Shown one piece after another: positions 13,366-27,575 of a stretch of DNA of 64,000 nt. Made by a program: the position numbers and the translations under genes. The stretch comes from Callipepla californica brunnescens (lineage: Eukaryota; Chordata; Aves; Galliformes; Odontophoridae), in the NCBI GenBank assembly GCA_023055505.1, contig JALIRH010000008.1, positions 5,519,775 through 5,583,774 of the forward strand, in the 5' to 3' direction. Position 1 is the stretch's first letter. Every line of letters starts with the position of its first letter. Below the pieces are notes generated by a model that was given only the letters and a program-made list of their open reading frames with translations, ran no database searches and had not been told where the DNA came from.

Positions 13366-16051
13366 AACAAAAGCAGTGAAAAATACTATCTGAAAGAAGG
13401 CAGCATGTAATTTATTGTGATTAGCAACTTCTTATCCCCTTAGTATGTTTTGTTTGCAAATGTGCGTGCTTTCAATTCCTTTTTCCTTTCCTTCTCCTTT
13501 CTGTGGGTTTTGTTTTGGTTTTGCTTAGGAGTAAGATAACATAACTTTTTCATCCATAAAGCATTTTTGTTCATATTCTGAGCAGGATAGACTTGCTGAA
13601 GAAGAAAAACAGTAGTCTGAGTCTTTCAGCTGTGACTGCTTTATATCCCATGTGGTTTTTGTCTCCCTTGTTTGATTCCTTATGAACACATTTCACTTTT
13701 GTCAGCTGGACAAGATTGAAAGCTAATGATGAGGTCCAACTATTAACTTAATGCTGTCAGAGAATAAACTATTTTGGAGTAGACAAGTGAATTTCACTAC
13801 TTTTGATTGGAGAAACATTTCTATTACAATTCAGGCTGAACGTTGTTTTGAATATGAAATAATGTAGAAAGTCCTTCTGAAGCAGCAAGTAGATTCTCAA
13901 ATTGAACAATATTACCTCTTTATTTATATTTGCTGTTTTTAAATTAGTTATCACAAAAGCTGCTGTGGGAAGAAAGCTTCACAGGATTTTAAACTGAGGA
14001 GAGTCTTGAATAATTTATGCAAGCTACATATAATAATTGGATGCAATGCACTGTGTGTGTTTGACTCCTCCTGTTCTTCTCCTGTTGTCAGTCTATTGAT
14101 CCTTCGCCTCACGTCAGACAAATCAGAATGGCAGATACAGAAAGCTAAGTAGCTGCAGCAGAATGGAATGAGCTCACAAATCAAACACCATGCGAAAAGA
14201 ACACTGTATCAAAAAGAAAAAGAAAATGAAGTTGTGTCTGGGTAATCTATAATAAGAAGAATCCACAACTGCTAGGTCTAGTGGGATAAGTTAGTTTCGA
14301 GCTACCCTTTTATTTCTGCACTATTTTTCTAATTTCTTTTTGCGTTTTAGGAGCTATTAAGAAATAATGGAAATTCCTTATTAACACTTTACTTGCTAAA
14401 AGGAATGAGGTTAATAAGTCACTGGAATTGTCCTCTCAGCCAGATGTGAGAATATGTTTGGTATCATTCTTCTCCACTGGAAGAAAAGATGGTCTTCTGC
14501 ATATTCCCAGACTTCCTATACTAGAACATACCCTTTTATGAGAGCCTTGAGATAAGTAGCACTGTGCAGAGATCTGAGGATTAGTTTTGGCTTCTTACTT
14601 TCAGATCTTAGTGAATTCTCTGACTACCGCTATTTTACAAAAAGAAAATTAAAAGAAGAAATAAAGAAATAAAAAATAAAAAAAAAAAAGAAAGAAAATA
14701 GTATAATGTTCTCTGTATTGTAGTAACCATGGGAGTGAATATAACCTGAAGAAGACATCAGCTTATATATTTTTGTAGTACTCTCAGGAAACACTAGTAG
14801 AAGAATTTTGAACATATCAGCGTTAGAGAATGTCTTGCAAGGAGACACTGAGGACCTGTTTCCTGATTCCTCAGGTCTTGTATGATTTGAACTAATTTTT
14901 CAGTTTGAGATCAGTAATTTCATAGCAACTCCCGCTCAGCAGATGTGTTCTCCACAGCTGTGCCTGAGTGGTGTCAAGCTCGTTGGACACATCCAAATAC
15001 TAAATTCCTCAGAAGATGAAAATCAAGTCAAATTTGTACAGCGTAGTCCATCATCCAATTTTGAAAACCTCTATCTAAAGGAAATAGAGCAGAAAAGTAA
15101 CAGGAGAGTGGTCAGCGCAGTACTGCTGTTAACAGATGTTTGTTTCTGTTATTCTGATCCAATTGTGATTATGCTTTTGAAAAAGAGAGCATATAGTATG
15201 TCATGGAAAAACTCTTGAGACCTGATAATAGTGTTACAAACTAAAAAGAGTCTAGGAACCATCTTTGAGGAACAGGAGCTTTGTAGATAATACAGTCTTG
15301 TTTTTAACTTAACTTGTGCAGCTTTCAGTCATCCTGTTGACACTACAAGGTTAAACACAGAACAAAAATTACTGTTAAAGAAATACTACGGCTGTAATAC
15401 ATGGATTTTTATTGTCAGCCTAGGTACTACTTTAAAAGTGTCTTAAAGGAAATTCATTGCATAAATAATGGCATTGTAAAACAGGAGATGTAGCTCCACT
15501 GTTTATTGTGGAACAGCAATTTCCATTTTAAATATGCTTAATTTCGCTTGTAAAAAGAAAAGTTTCCCGTTCTCAAATTTAAAATGTGAAACTAATCTTT
15601 GAGAAGAGTTGTTATCCTTAGAGATTTCATGAACTAGTTGCTGATGTCTGTAATACTTGCACAATACTTTCACCTTCAGTATTTTATCATGGTGTTCTGA
15701 GCATCTTATAGCAATAGATTCTATGATGCCCAAGGTGTAAGAAAATGCAGTGCTATATAGTTCTAGGTAATGTAGATTCCTAAGCCTGAACAGGTACTAC
15801 AGCACGCCTGCATTTTTTTTCAGGACTAGATCTTGTAGTGTGTACCTCAGGTACATTTATGGGATGTGGCCATATTGTATTCAAAATGAATACATCTTTC
15901 CTCCATACCCCTGGGGTTTGATAATGCCAATAAAGTGAATATATGTTAAGTTATGGAACTTATAGTTCCTAAAAATGTTTGTGGATTCAGAAAATCTTGG
16001 TATGCACAGAATAAACTATGCAATTGTTATCATTACATTGCTGATACATTG

Positions 16052-16054
<3 letters not shown>

Positions 16055-16085
<31 letters not shown>
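16055..16085. repeat. Homopolymer A, 31 nt
   Basis: The longest homopolymer in the window. The sequence 5' of it is not a recognisable processed gene copy or a CR1. CR1 elements do not end in poly(A), so this is treated as a simple repeat. Confidence 0.9.
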
Positions 16086-16086
<1 letters not shown>

Positions 16087-17462
16087 ATGTTGGCTCTGGC
16101 TTTAGACAATCTAGCTGTTTCTGTTTATGAAACCCTATGAGTAGAAAACCTGGATACCTGACCTTATTGTGTTTTCTCTTCAGAGTGGCATGATGCTCAG
16201 CAGTGAGTTGCACACGTGATTTGTTCCTAAATTCCTTCATCTAAGGTGCTTTCCAAGTCCCTTTAGCAGCATTACATTATCCTACATGAGATAGGACTGC
16301 TATCATAATACATGTTCTATTTCCAGAAGGGTTTTACAACATGGATCAATCTGTCATCTCTTTGCTGCCAGGCCCTCACTTGGGTGACTTGAACTTGACT
16401 GTACTCAACTGTTCAACCAGTCTTGGTTTGGAATTCTAATGTTAGGAGAATAATATTTCTGATCACTGCTTCTAGTACATCTGTCTGCAAACACTATGCT
16501 ACGTTCTCTGACACTTCCTGTTCTTTTCTCTTTGTTCTTAAGGCAGGAATTTTCTAAAATTCACTGTCATCTTGGTCTTAAGTCTCAGCCTGGAAGTTAC
16601 AATTTCACTAAATCTTATCTTGAAGTAGGAATCTCACTGATAACCTATTCATTGTTCATTCAGAAACCCCTCAGGTATTTCTTTGAAGGTTTTTTTCCTT
16701 CATTATTTTGTTTCTTGTTTTGCCTCATGCAGAGCCATTATTTCTGATACAATTCCACATAGACAGAGTGAGAAAATCATTCTAATAATTTAAAATAAGT
16801 CTTTTACTCCAGCACTTGTAGCATTTTTAATAATGAACCCAGAGTTACTCTGTATTTTCTATATTTTTGAAAATCCTAAAACAGGTTGAGTTGAAAACTT
16901 CGTATGTCCTCAGAATAATTGTTGCCAGCATTGGTGTCTCTACCATAAGCTTTGTTTGTTCTACTAACAATGCCACTCAGTAGCAGGAACAATGTTTGTG
17001 ATGATGATTTTGGCTAAATGTTTTCAGTCTTGTAATAAAACATAGGATGTCCGGCAGCAATTGACTTCAAGGAGCTCATGAACTTTACCATCATGTCTGG
17101 AAAATAAAGGACTCATGTAATATAGAATAGGTTTTCCTCACTGCACCTGTAACGTAGTGCAAGAGGGTGTTTTTGCTTTACCACCAAAGTCCGTTCCTTT
17201 GAAGACAGCACAATCTGCCAAAGATCTTTTGCAGGCCATGTCAAAGTAGTGCTGGGGTTCTGTTTGAATATTATGGTTTCTATGAAGGTATTTTAGACTT
17301 ATTTTCCAGCTAAGAGAGTAAGATTCAGAGGGAAAAGCTGTGAACAGAATGTAAAAATAACTGTATATTCATATGTTGTGGCCAACAGAACCACTTTCTA
17401 AGAATGAACGTATTAAAGTGTGTTTGACTTGTAGGTCAAAGTACTTGTGTTTGATTAGTGGT

Positions 17463-17495
17463 AAAAAAAAAAAAAAAAAAGAAGAAAAAGAAAAG
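17463..17495. repeat. A-rich tract (18 A, then GAAGAAAAAG)
   Basis: Eighteen A followed by a purine-only A/G stretch. It is low-complexity sequence and no mobile element can be seen attached. Confidence 0.85.
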
Positions 17496-20400
17496 AACTT
17501 TATTCACTTTAATCCAGTGAATTTACACATCAAGAAGCTTGCACAACTTTTGAAGCTTACTGTGTTCCCTATTAATACAATGTGGGTGTTTTGCCCACAT
17601 TAAAAGAGAAGTTATTAATACTCCAAGATTTGGGCTCAAAATGTCTTAGTTGCACCTGCTATTGGGGATTATTGTGCATACTTTTTTTATTTTACAGCTA
17701 TGAAAAGAACAGCCTTCTGAGGTCAGTGAAGCAATACTATGAATTAACAGATATGAGTGAGAGATCTATTTCAGCATCAAAAGCAAGAAAGCAATTATTA
17801 TTTCTGTTACAAGATTGCCCTGTTACCTGCATTTGAAGTTGAGAGACACAAGCAACAATATATTTCGATTTTAATAAAAAATCTGAAGTCGAGTTTCAAG
17901 GAAAAAACTCTTCTCATGCCCTCACCGTCTGCCCCCTGAAAATATGAAGGGAAGCATAGGAGGCAATTACTCATTTGTTTCATTGTGAGAAGTAAGCCAT
18001 AAAGAAACCACTTCAAAAGATGTGGTAAGCCTGGCACATATTTAGTGCCTTCCATTTATTCCTAAGTGTCAGTGACATACCTGATGCTGATGAGCAGTTA
18101 CTAAGGGTTGTCTGCTTTTGAGGTAGGATTTTTTTTGTTTTGTTCTTGGTGGTTTTTCAATTAGCAGTAGTTTCCCCCTTAGACTCTGTATATGCACACA
18201 CGTTCTTCTGAAAGTTTTCCAGAAATGAAATGAAGAGATGGAGATGCTAGTTAACTGAAATGCATCAAACACAGATTGCTTTCAGATATCGTCACAAAAC
18301 CTTGTACCAGGGCCACAGCTGGAAAGCTTTTTACACCATTAAAAAGCACGTGCTTTACTGATGGAAAAGTTGGCATACTTGATAATTCGAAAATCACAGC
18401 TTGTCAAAAGAGTTGAGTGCTTCAATAACTTTAATTATCATCTCATTTGTTAGTCCTACAATGTTTCAAATTCTGCAAGGATTACTTGGCTACATACCTT
18501 CTTATAATTATAACTGTTTAAGTAGTTATACTGTGCTAAGTGAGCTATCATAGTATCTGAACAAGTAATTTGGGAAGTCATAAAATACTAATTATTGAAC
18601 AGCACTGGGAAGATGACGAGGGATGTAGCTGGTTCTTTAGCCAATTGAGGCTGGTTATTTTTCATGAACCGTAAGATTGGTGTTGCTGCATTTTACAATA
18701 TTTGGAAGACTTCACTGGATTGAAACTTTCCTGCTCAATAAAGTCACCATTTTCTGGGCTATTTGTCCCATGTCTATGTCTGTGCCATGTCCCAAGCCCC
18801 ACCACGCAGCTAGCACAACATGTGTGTGTGGTGGGCAGTTTTTGTTCCTGCATCCAAATTGATCCCGTGTATTTGCTAAGCTTTGTGGAGGTAGCCCCTG
18901 TTACCTGATTGCATGCAGCTCAGTCCCACAGACTTGGCATTAGCATGGCTCTTTCCTAGTGTTTTTTAATTTCCAGGTGACCTCTTCCTTTGGTAGAAGG
19001 GCCTTGGAAAGGCTCTTCAGGGACACCGGTTGCTGGGTGAGTGAGATCAGGGGCAGATGTCCTCAGGAATGGAAGTTTTGCTGTAAGAAAACTACCTCAA
19101 ATCCTACTTTTGCTAAATATGCTCAGAGCTTTGCCCTAAGGGGACAACTTCAAATCCTTTTAAAAGTGCGTAATTTTTCTATTTCTGTTTCAGTACTTTC
19201 ATGTGTACTCAGATTGCAAACAGATCATATTATTTTCTGTTGCATCTATAAAATCAGCACAGACTTACTGAGACAGAATGCCTCATAATGCTTTTGTTCC
19301 TGGTTTTACTGGAAATAAAGATTCCTCACTGACAACTGTTTGATCCCTCTGTATTCAGTCTATGCCCTTAGAAACACCTGTACAAACATGTTATTTTGCA
19401 CAAATACTGCTTTGACAGATTTAGTTGCTCTTCAGACTTTGCAACCTCCTGCAGCTTCTTGTGAAGTGCAGAGGATAAGCATTTCCTCAATGTATCTGAA
19501 ACTTGGGCTTCTTGTAAACAACTCTGTTAATTATGTGCGTGCAGGAGTATGATCCAGGTCACCCAATTTTAGTGCTGTGCTGCAGGACTAACAGGAGAAT
19601 TAACTGTAGATATCTACTTCTGTCATGAGAACAAGCAGCTAAGACTTTTGTGTGAACAAGACAAACGAGTACAGATAGTACTGCCATTATTTGTCATTTC
19701 TAGAAGGCAACTTCTGCACAGTATTCACTGGGAGAAATGCCTGTTTTTAAATGGCATTAGAAATAACAAATATATAGTTATTTTCATGGCTTATAGGAAG
19801 TATTCAGTTGTCAGATCAGACAAGTTACATGTTAGGAAGGAAATTACTGGATAGTCTTGTATATTTGAATAAAGGTTCACATAACCTGATATTGTTGGAA
19901 GAAATTAAAACTTTCCTGATAAAGAAATACTCTAAGAGTATTTGAAGTTATTGTATAGGACTCTGCAAAGTCTTTCAAGAATCCACAGACTACACAGATT
20001 GAAGATGCATACCTTCATTTGACATATGGCTTTTAATTATCTTGTATGCAGTCTTTGGGAGTGACAGGGCAGGAAAGAATAATACTGGAGCAACACTGAA
20101 CTTCATTTATCTGGCTTTTCTTTCCCATCTTGATGTTTCTTTTACGTTAATCGAAGTATTTGTTAATGAGCATTGAACATACTAAGAAATCTGAAAAGCC
20201 ATGATTATGCTGTGTATTCCCACACAGAAAATTCCGGAAAGAAACTTCTCTCCAACATCTTCTTATTTAGAAGCTGATTGTGATGGTTGTTCAGTTTTTG
20301 AACTTTGAGAAGCTAAAGACATAGTGAGGTCTGATGGTCCTTAAGGATATGAGGGACTGTGCTGATTCAGGGACATTTGTTTGCTCTCAGCCAGTGAAAT

Positions 20401-23400
20401 ACCAGCACAGCTGCTCTTGTCCTCCTCGTGGAGCCACCTTCAGCAGCATGTGGGAACAGTCCTCTACTCCAATAAACTTTAGTATACAGCTTCTTCTCCA
20501 GCTCTTTGGTAAATATCAGAGGTAAAAGAACAACTGCTTTCAGCAGATGCCCTGGCAAGCAGTTAGTAAATTCCTCTTTCCAGAAAACCTTTCATCACCC
20601 AAAAATCCAAGTCTGTAATTGCCTATTCCAAAAGCTGTGTTGACTCAGCATATGCTATCCAGGGCTAGAGCAAGTAGTTTGTCTGGTCATGGTGGTGTTC
20701 ATGCAAATATCACCAGTGTCTTGTGTCAACCACAAAAATGGCTTTGAATTGACTTTACATTGTGATAAACTATTTTGTTTGTTTTCTACCAGCAATACTC
20801 AAATTAAAATTATAGTTTACTTCAGAATTTGCAAATACAATTTGTTTCTTTACATTGTTTAGGAGTGGTTAAATGGAAACTACATAGATATTTATTTCTA
20901 CTTTCTAAATTGCTGAAATGATTTATTACCGTGCAATTTCCATGGTGTTACATTTTTATTGCTTTATATTGCACACGTTGGGTTTTAATAGTTGCATCTT
21001 TCATTCCATTAATTTGAAATTAAACATTAAATTGTAATGGAAGTTCAGTCATGGCTCCTAAAGCATAAAAAATAAGCTTTGGTATTTACTTTCTTAAATG
21101 AAAGTGGGGACGGAATACAGACTAAGTAGAAAAATAATCTCTCAGCAAGATTTGTGGTGCTGTACATAACAACATCTGAGGTATCTGTGTTCATTTCCAG
21201 TGCTACAGAATTTATTCTGCCCTAGTTAACTGAAGATAGTTTAGCCTTTAACAATTATGGGTTTTAGCAGTACTCAGCAAGGGATCGCCTCTTTCCATTG
21301 AAATCAATGTGCAGTTTGTGCTTAATTGCTAAGGTAGTTCCCTTTTTCACTTAAGTTCTCCATTTCCAGGTTGCCTTTTTGTCTGTTTGTTTGTTTAATG
21401 TGATATCTCATCTGCTTGAAAACCAAATACATAAACATTATTTGGAGTTTACACTGTAAAGTATTTTAAAGGTTAGCTCTGCAAAGAGTTAGACCTGTAA
21501 TTCAATTCATGCCTCTGAAAACTCCCACAGAAGTCACATCTCTTAGAGATGAAAATATGCCAAAGGAGCAATGAAGGTTATTTAAAGGACAGTTAATAAA
21601 TCCAGGAACATTTTGATGTAGAGATGAAACTGGAATGCATGTTTGCAGCATGGATTGTTCCATTAGACAAGTACTTTAGAATTCTGTCCATTTTTAGTAA
21701 TTATTGAGTGTATGTATACACAGGCCTTTGAACTTCAGTTTGCTTAGAACAGCAAGTGGCTTGTTATGCTGATTTGAGTCAGAGGATAAGTGAATGACTC
21801 CTGTGTGCCCAGGCACTAAAATGTTTATCAGGTCATATGTATTTTGAGGACAAGAAATCTAGTGATTAGAAATTCCTAGCAAGTCTAAATTTCTAGAAAA
21901 TAGGAAATAAAGCCAAGGATAACATCCAAGACCCATTGTAATGTAAGGCTACTGCTATGCATTGTCAGTAGGGCTGGCATACCCATGTGCAGTATGTTTA
22001 AGGAAGGAAAAGGAAGCTTACTTTTTCTAGAAGGTAAATAAACATACATAAAATGTAGCTGAGTGTCCTGACATGAACAGTCCTTAGACCAACAGAGAGG
22101 GAGCAGAATCAAACAGAAAACAGCAAAGTCATTGGATGTTTATAATGGAGTTGGTGAAAGTATGATTTATCAAAAATACCATTCCACTGAAGCAGGAGTA
22201 GTGAGTGGATGTTTTGATTTGTGTGGCAGTGATGATAGGGATTTTGATAGGGTTGTATTGAAAGCTTGACCTTTCTCTAAATGCAGCTGGTTTGGTACAG
22301 CTCATTTTCATGAAAAGTTTTGAATACTTTTTAATTTCGCACTAGGAAAAACGCAAAGATTATTTTCAGAGCTGCTGAACAACAGGATTAATGTCTTCTG
22401 TATGACTCTTGCTCATGAGAAAAGATGACAACAATAAAAAGGGTAACGTCTAAGATACATTAAAAGAAGTTGCTTATTTGCTATGGCAGATGATATAGAA
22501 GCACAAAGCTTAATGGTTTTACTGTTTAAAAAACAAACCTTGCATTGCTGAATAATTAACACAGATAAGATATCCCATTCTAAAATCTCAGAAGGAACAG
22601 AGCAACCATTCTTATTTGGTGTTCTTAATGGTTCTGTGTCTTCAGGTTCTGTATAGATGCAGTTTGTGTACTCAGTGTAGTTATTTTCATATCAATGAGA
22701 AAAGAAAAACTTAATCTAAGTTTCTATTCAGAAAAAGTAATTTTATACTACTTCTATTCATTCTGTTAAATAAAAGAGTGATGTTTGCAGTCAGCCTGCG
22801 GTTTCTTGGTGCATAATATTACTTGCATTACAAATAATATTCCAAAGGTCTGTGCTACTGAGATTGTTTTCATGACTGCAGTCCCATCTGAATCACTGAA
22901 TATATCTGGAACTTTTGTGGCTGAGATTCCTGCATTAAAAGGCAAGAATCTTACTAAGTCCTGAATAGATGTGATTACTGTCTAAGAAAAATCTGAGGTG
23001 CTGAGCTGCTTATTTTTCTGTGCTGTTATTAGTAGAATCAAAAGCTGTAAATAGGAACAAAATATCATGTCTCAGGTGCTTAAGGGCAGCACTGGAACCG
23101 GTGTGGTAGTCAGCTGAGGTACTCACACTTCTAAGGTGTAAAATATTAAGAAAGAATATACCATAAGGCAGCCCTACACTGAGCTGCGATGTGGAGTCTA
23201 GTGAGACTTCTGTGAGAATTCTGTGTCTAATAAAACAGGCTTTCTAATGGACTGAGTGTGAGTGAGAACTCATCACAAACCTTTTCAGCATAAGAAAGCA
23301 GCTTTTTGCTGACTCAACGATGAGCAGTGTCTGGAGCCACTGATGTCTTATTGGTGACCATGGGAGACCGACTGTACACCTAAGAGCATACTACAGTATG

Positions 23401-24187
23401 AAATGGCTCTGATACCCTGCCCTGTGCAGGTACAACAGGAAATAAACTATACAGAGAAAGGAGAAGATTGTAAGGCTCTGAGTAAGATAAGCAGAATATA
23501 TGTATTTTTAGAGAAAGGCAGCAATTCTAAGTGTGTGCACAGATTAGAATGCAACTGTAATGGGAGATTTGCGTTTACCTGTTCTTTGGATAAATTTACT
23601 GTCTTAATTATGCTGTTTCCATTCTGAAAAAGCCAGATGCTGTAATATTTTGGCTGTTGTTTTTCATTTGTGGCGATGTTTTGTATTAAAATATGTGTCC
23701 AAAGTAATTCACATCTAGAGATGCACGTCATGGCTTTGTGCTTGGAGCTGAGTGTTTCAGGTTCTTTAAAGACAGACAAGTGGAAGTAAAAACAAATGAA
23801 AAAAGCCACGATAAGGAGGAACCATATGGTACTCTTGTAACAATTAAACTCAGTGCTCTACTTCGCTGCATGTCTGCAGGATGCACGGATTAGACCCTTG
23901 TGCCTAGGCTCCATGCCAAGACTGAATTAATGTTTTTAAGCTTTTTATTTAATCTTCTTTCATAGGAAAAAGAGTAAATTGTTGAGTGAAAAGCTTAGGA
24001 GGGTACAAGCACTATCCATTTCCTCACCTCTCTCTGTTCTGTCTTGTGTGCATGTTACCTAACACCTGATGCATTTTATTACATGTGCTAATAGGAGTGT
24101 AGGAACCAGTGATAAGTCTAAAACTGCATAATTTCATTGTTCATATATTTCACTTTATTGGCTGACAATGTTCTCTGCAGTGTGTGG

Positions 24188-24447
24188 TAACAGGACGAGG
24201 GGAAATGGCCACAAACTGATGCATAGGAAGTTCTGCACAAATGTGCATGGGAACTTCTTCACAGTGCAGAGACGGAGCACTGGCACAGGCTGCACAGAGA
24301 GGTGGTGGATCTCCTTCTCTGGAGACGTTCAAGACCCACCTGGGCACCTACCTGTGCAACCTGGGCTGGGAGCTGCTTTGGCAGGGGGTTGGACTCAATG
24401 ATCTCTAGAGGTCCCTTCCAATCACTACAATTCTGTGATTCTGCAAT
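24188..24447 (+). mobile_element. CR1 3' end, sense
   Basis: A 3'-terminal CR1 fragment on the plus strand. It runs from GACGAGGGGAAATGGCC through GGAAGTTCTGCACAAATGTG, GAGGTGGTGGATCTCC and GGTTGGACTCAATGATCTC to the family's terminal repeat ATTCTGTGATTCTG. It is the same subfamily as the copy at 50.55 kb, with long shared stretches. Confidence 0.95.
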
Positions 24448-27112
24448 TGTCCAAAGATATTTTTTTACATCTCACCTTTGTAATGCTTATTTTTCAAGCC
24501 TGACATTCCTGCATGCTCTCTTTGTAGAGGGTATCTGCCTCTCCACTGACTTTCGTGGTCAAGTCCACTGCTTATGTTTATGTCTGTGTCAGTACAAAGC
24601 TCCTGCTATAAAATTCCAAGTTGGAGCTGAGTGATGCCTCTGTCTCTGAGTAAAAATAAGCAGAAGATCAAACTCATCACCCAGTATGGGCTTTGAATTA
24701 ACCAGCTATAACCCAAAATAATTTATTCACAGGAATAAATACAATAGATGTGTTTTCTGAGGTTCTTTATCTCAGAAATTGTCTGCCTTGAGACAGGCCT
24801 TGGGGAAAGTGCTTTAATTAAAAAATAATTTTTCTGTCAGTCTTCTGAGTCCTCGATAGACTAAATATCTGATTTTCTAATCCAAGTGTGACATGTTATT
24901 GTTAGTTGTCTTTTTTGTCTCTTTATGTTTCACAAAGGAGCTGCATTTACCATGTCTTCTTGGTGCAAGTACCCTGCTTACCAAAGATCTTTTTGGTGAG
25001 GTTTGCCTATCACACTCCAGAAGTTCTGTAAGCAGTAAAAATTTAATAGACAAGATTCCTGATCGTAGGTCTTTGCTTAATTTTAAATTCTAGTCACATT
25101 TATATATAATCAGTTACTTTTACTATTCTGTTAGTATTTGTCCTTTAACAGCTCAGCAATACTTAGCAGCTACAAGTGATTACAAACTTTGCAAATAGTA
25201 ACTTTTTAAATCCCATGTGCGAATTCCTCTAAGTCTCTTCTAAAACTAGATTCACCTTTTTCAAAGGATACACACAGTAAAATGTGCAGCCTCACTGGGA
25301 CAGTTATGTCAATTTTTTTCTCAGTATAGACCTCATTAATCTAGAGGTTAGATAGTTTCAGAGATGTGGAATTTGAGCAGTGGTAACATCAGGGCTTCTG
25401 TGTTTACTGCAAGATGTTTTTGCTGTGGCAGACATGGAGTACAGGAACAGAAGATTTGCAACCACAGTTTCAAATTCTGAGCTGAAAGTGAATGCTAATC
25501 AGATAACGTAGATAGTTTGTGTGAAGGTACAAATGACCAGCATGTGTAGTAGTGATTGTTATGGACGTGTGATAAAGTAGATCAGATGTTCTAGAAGAGT
25601 GGCAAGGCAACTATTTCTTAGTAATGACTGTGTAACTGTTAAAGATACCATGCTATACCTACAGTGCTCTTGCTAAACTGGACAGATATTTGTATGTGTT
25701 CAGTGTGTTTGGGTGATAATCAGATGCACTGCTGAATCCATAGGATACTTGTGAGCATTAACCATTTAGTAAACAAGAGCCTTTCATTGCAGGTAGGCAT
25801 AGAGCTCCATGTATTGATTGCAGTAGTGCAGTTTTTTGGCATTTTGGTAAAAACCATGCTTCCTGCTTTCTTCCTCTGTTTATTCCTGCAGATTTCATAA
25901 AGAGAATGCTAAGAAATGTTTGTGGTTCTTTATAAAGAGTGTTGATTTACTAAGTATTGATTGATGGGAGGAATAAATAGCAGTATTTTCTGTTTATATT
26001 CATCAGAGAGTATTAGAAAACTACATAGTCTCTAGTAAATTAAGCACACTTTTATTTGGAAAAATATTTATCTCCTCGTTATCTGTTTTTCTGACCCAGC
26101 TGACTGTTTATTGCAGGCTTCAAATAGGCATGTATCAATTCTGTCATTTAAACTAGAGCATAAGGACATTTTGTGTAGATTTGAGTGCACAGTGTGACAC
26201 GTTACGCCTCTCTATGCAGTGGTGGTCTGTTCTCTGAGTATTTCAGTCATATGTCTCACTATTAATCAGAGCGCATTCATGAAAACAATATTTTTAAACA
26301 AGCTTCTATATTAAAAAAATGTAGAATTTCCTTTCAAGTTTCTTGTTGCTGGGTGCCTTTGTGAACTAAGTGAATTCTCTGGGAAGCTTATCATGGAGCC
26401 AGGATGAAAGCCAGATATGGCTGTGCTTATAGGCTACCCGCAGAACTATCTTTTTATCCTGAGCAATTGCTCCCTGCATCAGCAGAATGAAACTGGTTAG
26501 TTAGGTATGGGCTTATGGCAACAATGAATCACTGGAAGTACAGCGCAGCTTCTTCCATTTTCCAATTTCAAATTGTAGGAGCGGAATAGGAAGGGTAGCG
26601 GTGGATTTATGCTCTTGCTTTGCAGAGCTTGCTGCCTGTAAAATTAGATATGAGGAAATAATATTTTTTTGTATTTTATTGGGATATCAGCACCTCCTTT
26701 TGCTTATCATTTCAGTGTAGCTTCCTGGATTTTGGATGAGTTTAATAGCATTGACTTCAATGATCTGGAAAAGCATATACAGCAGTTACCGCCCTTCTTA
26801 GTAATTTTTTTCCTTAAAGATATTTTACATCTCTATCACTTTGCTTCCTTTTTTTTCCAAGCAACTACTCTTTTCTCTCTCAAATTCCAACCTTCAGTGT
26901 TCCATAATTATTTAAACAGTAGCTGCAGCTTATCATAGAAAGACTTGTCAAAGCAGTAAGCCTTGCCAGTGGCCCTGAGACACTCTAAAGGTCAGCAGCT
27001 GTGCACTGCGGGAGGCATTTGCAGGATTCAAACAGAGAAACTTGTGTACAGTTGTTATCCTGGGCAGTTACATGAAAAAAATAAAACCCAACCCCCTAAC
27101 CAAACTTACTGG

Positions 27113-27128
27113 AAAAAAAAAAAAAAAA
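27113..27128. repeat. Homopolymer A, 16 nt
   Basis: An A16 run about 70 bp before the antisense CR1-like fragment. It is a simple repeat. Confidence 0.85.
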
Positions 27129-27195
27129 TACCAGCTTCATGTACTGGATCCATGCAGTATTTTGGAGAAAACAGATATCAGGTTGATGTCACAGG

Positions 27196-27575
27196 GCATG
27201 CCTTCCAGCCCTGTTAACAAGCTCTGTGGCTCTCCTGGATGTTTTCAAGTACCTTTACCATCCTCTTTATATTGTGGAGCCCAGAACCACATGCAGTATT
27301 CAAGGTCAGGCTGCACCAGCACTAAATATAGTGTGAGAATCATGTCTTTTGACTGGTGTGCTGTGTTTAGTGTACCCCACAAAGCGTTTTGCCCCTTATG
27401 CTGTCAGGGCACACTTGCTGGCTTGTGCTGAGCCTGCTGTCAGCAGCCCAGGCCCTTGTTTGCTGAGCTGCTCTCCAGCCATTCATCTCCAGGGCTGTGC
27501 CTTGTCCAGCAATGCTTTGTCCCAGGTACAGCACTCGACATTTTCCTTTGTTGATCTTCATGCCATTCAGGATGT
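27196..27575 (-). mobile_element. CR1-like fragment, antisense, older subfamily
   Basis: Plus-strand text such as GTGGAGCCCAGAACCACATG and CAGTATTCAAGGTCAGGCTGC, and further on GTCCCAGGTACAGCACTCGAC with TTTGTTGATCTTCATGCCATTCAGG, is the inverted RT region of an older CR1 family. The minus-strand frame over 27594-27367 is broken and short. Both boundaries are approximate. Confidence 0.8.

Noticed and set aside
16055..16085. A31 tail as the end of a processed pseudogene or poly(A) retroelement
   Set aside because: No gene-like or LINE-like sequence precedes it on either strand. Bird CR1 elements lack poly(A) tails.
23447..23809. Minus-strand open frame of 120 codons
   Set aside because: No recognisable motifs, biased composition of AT-rich intron, no splice or start context.
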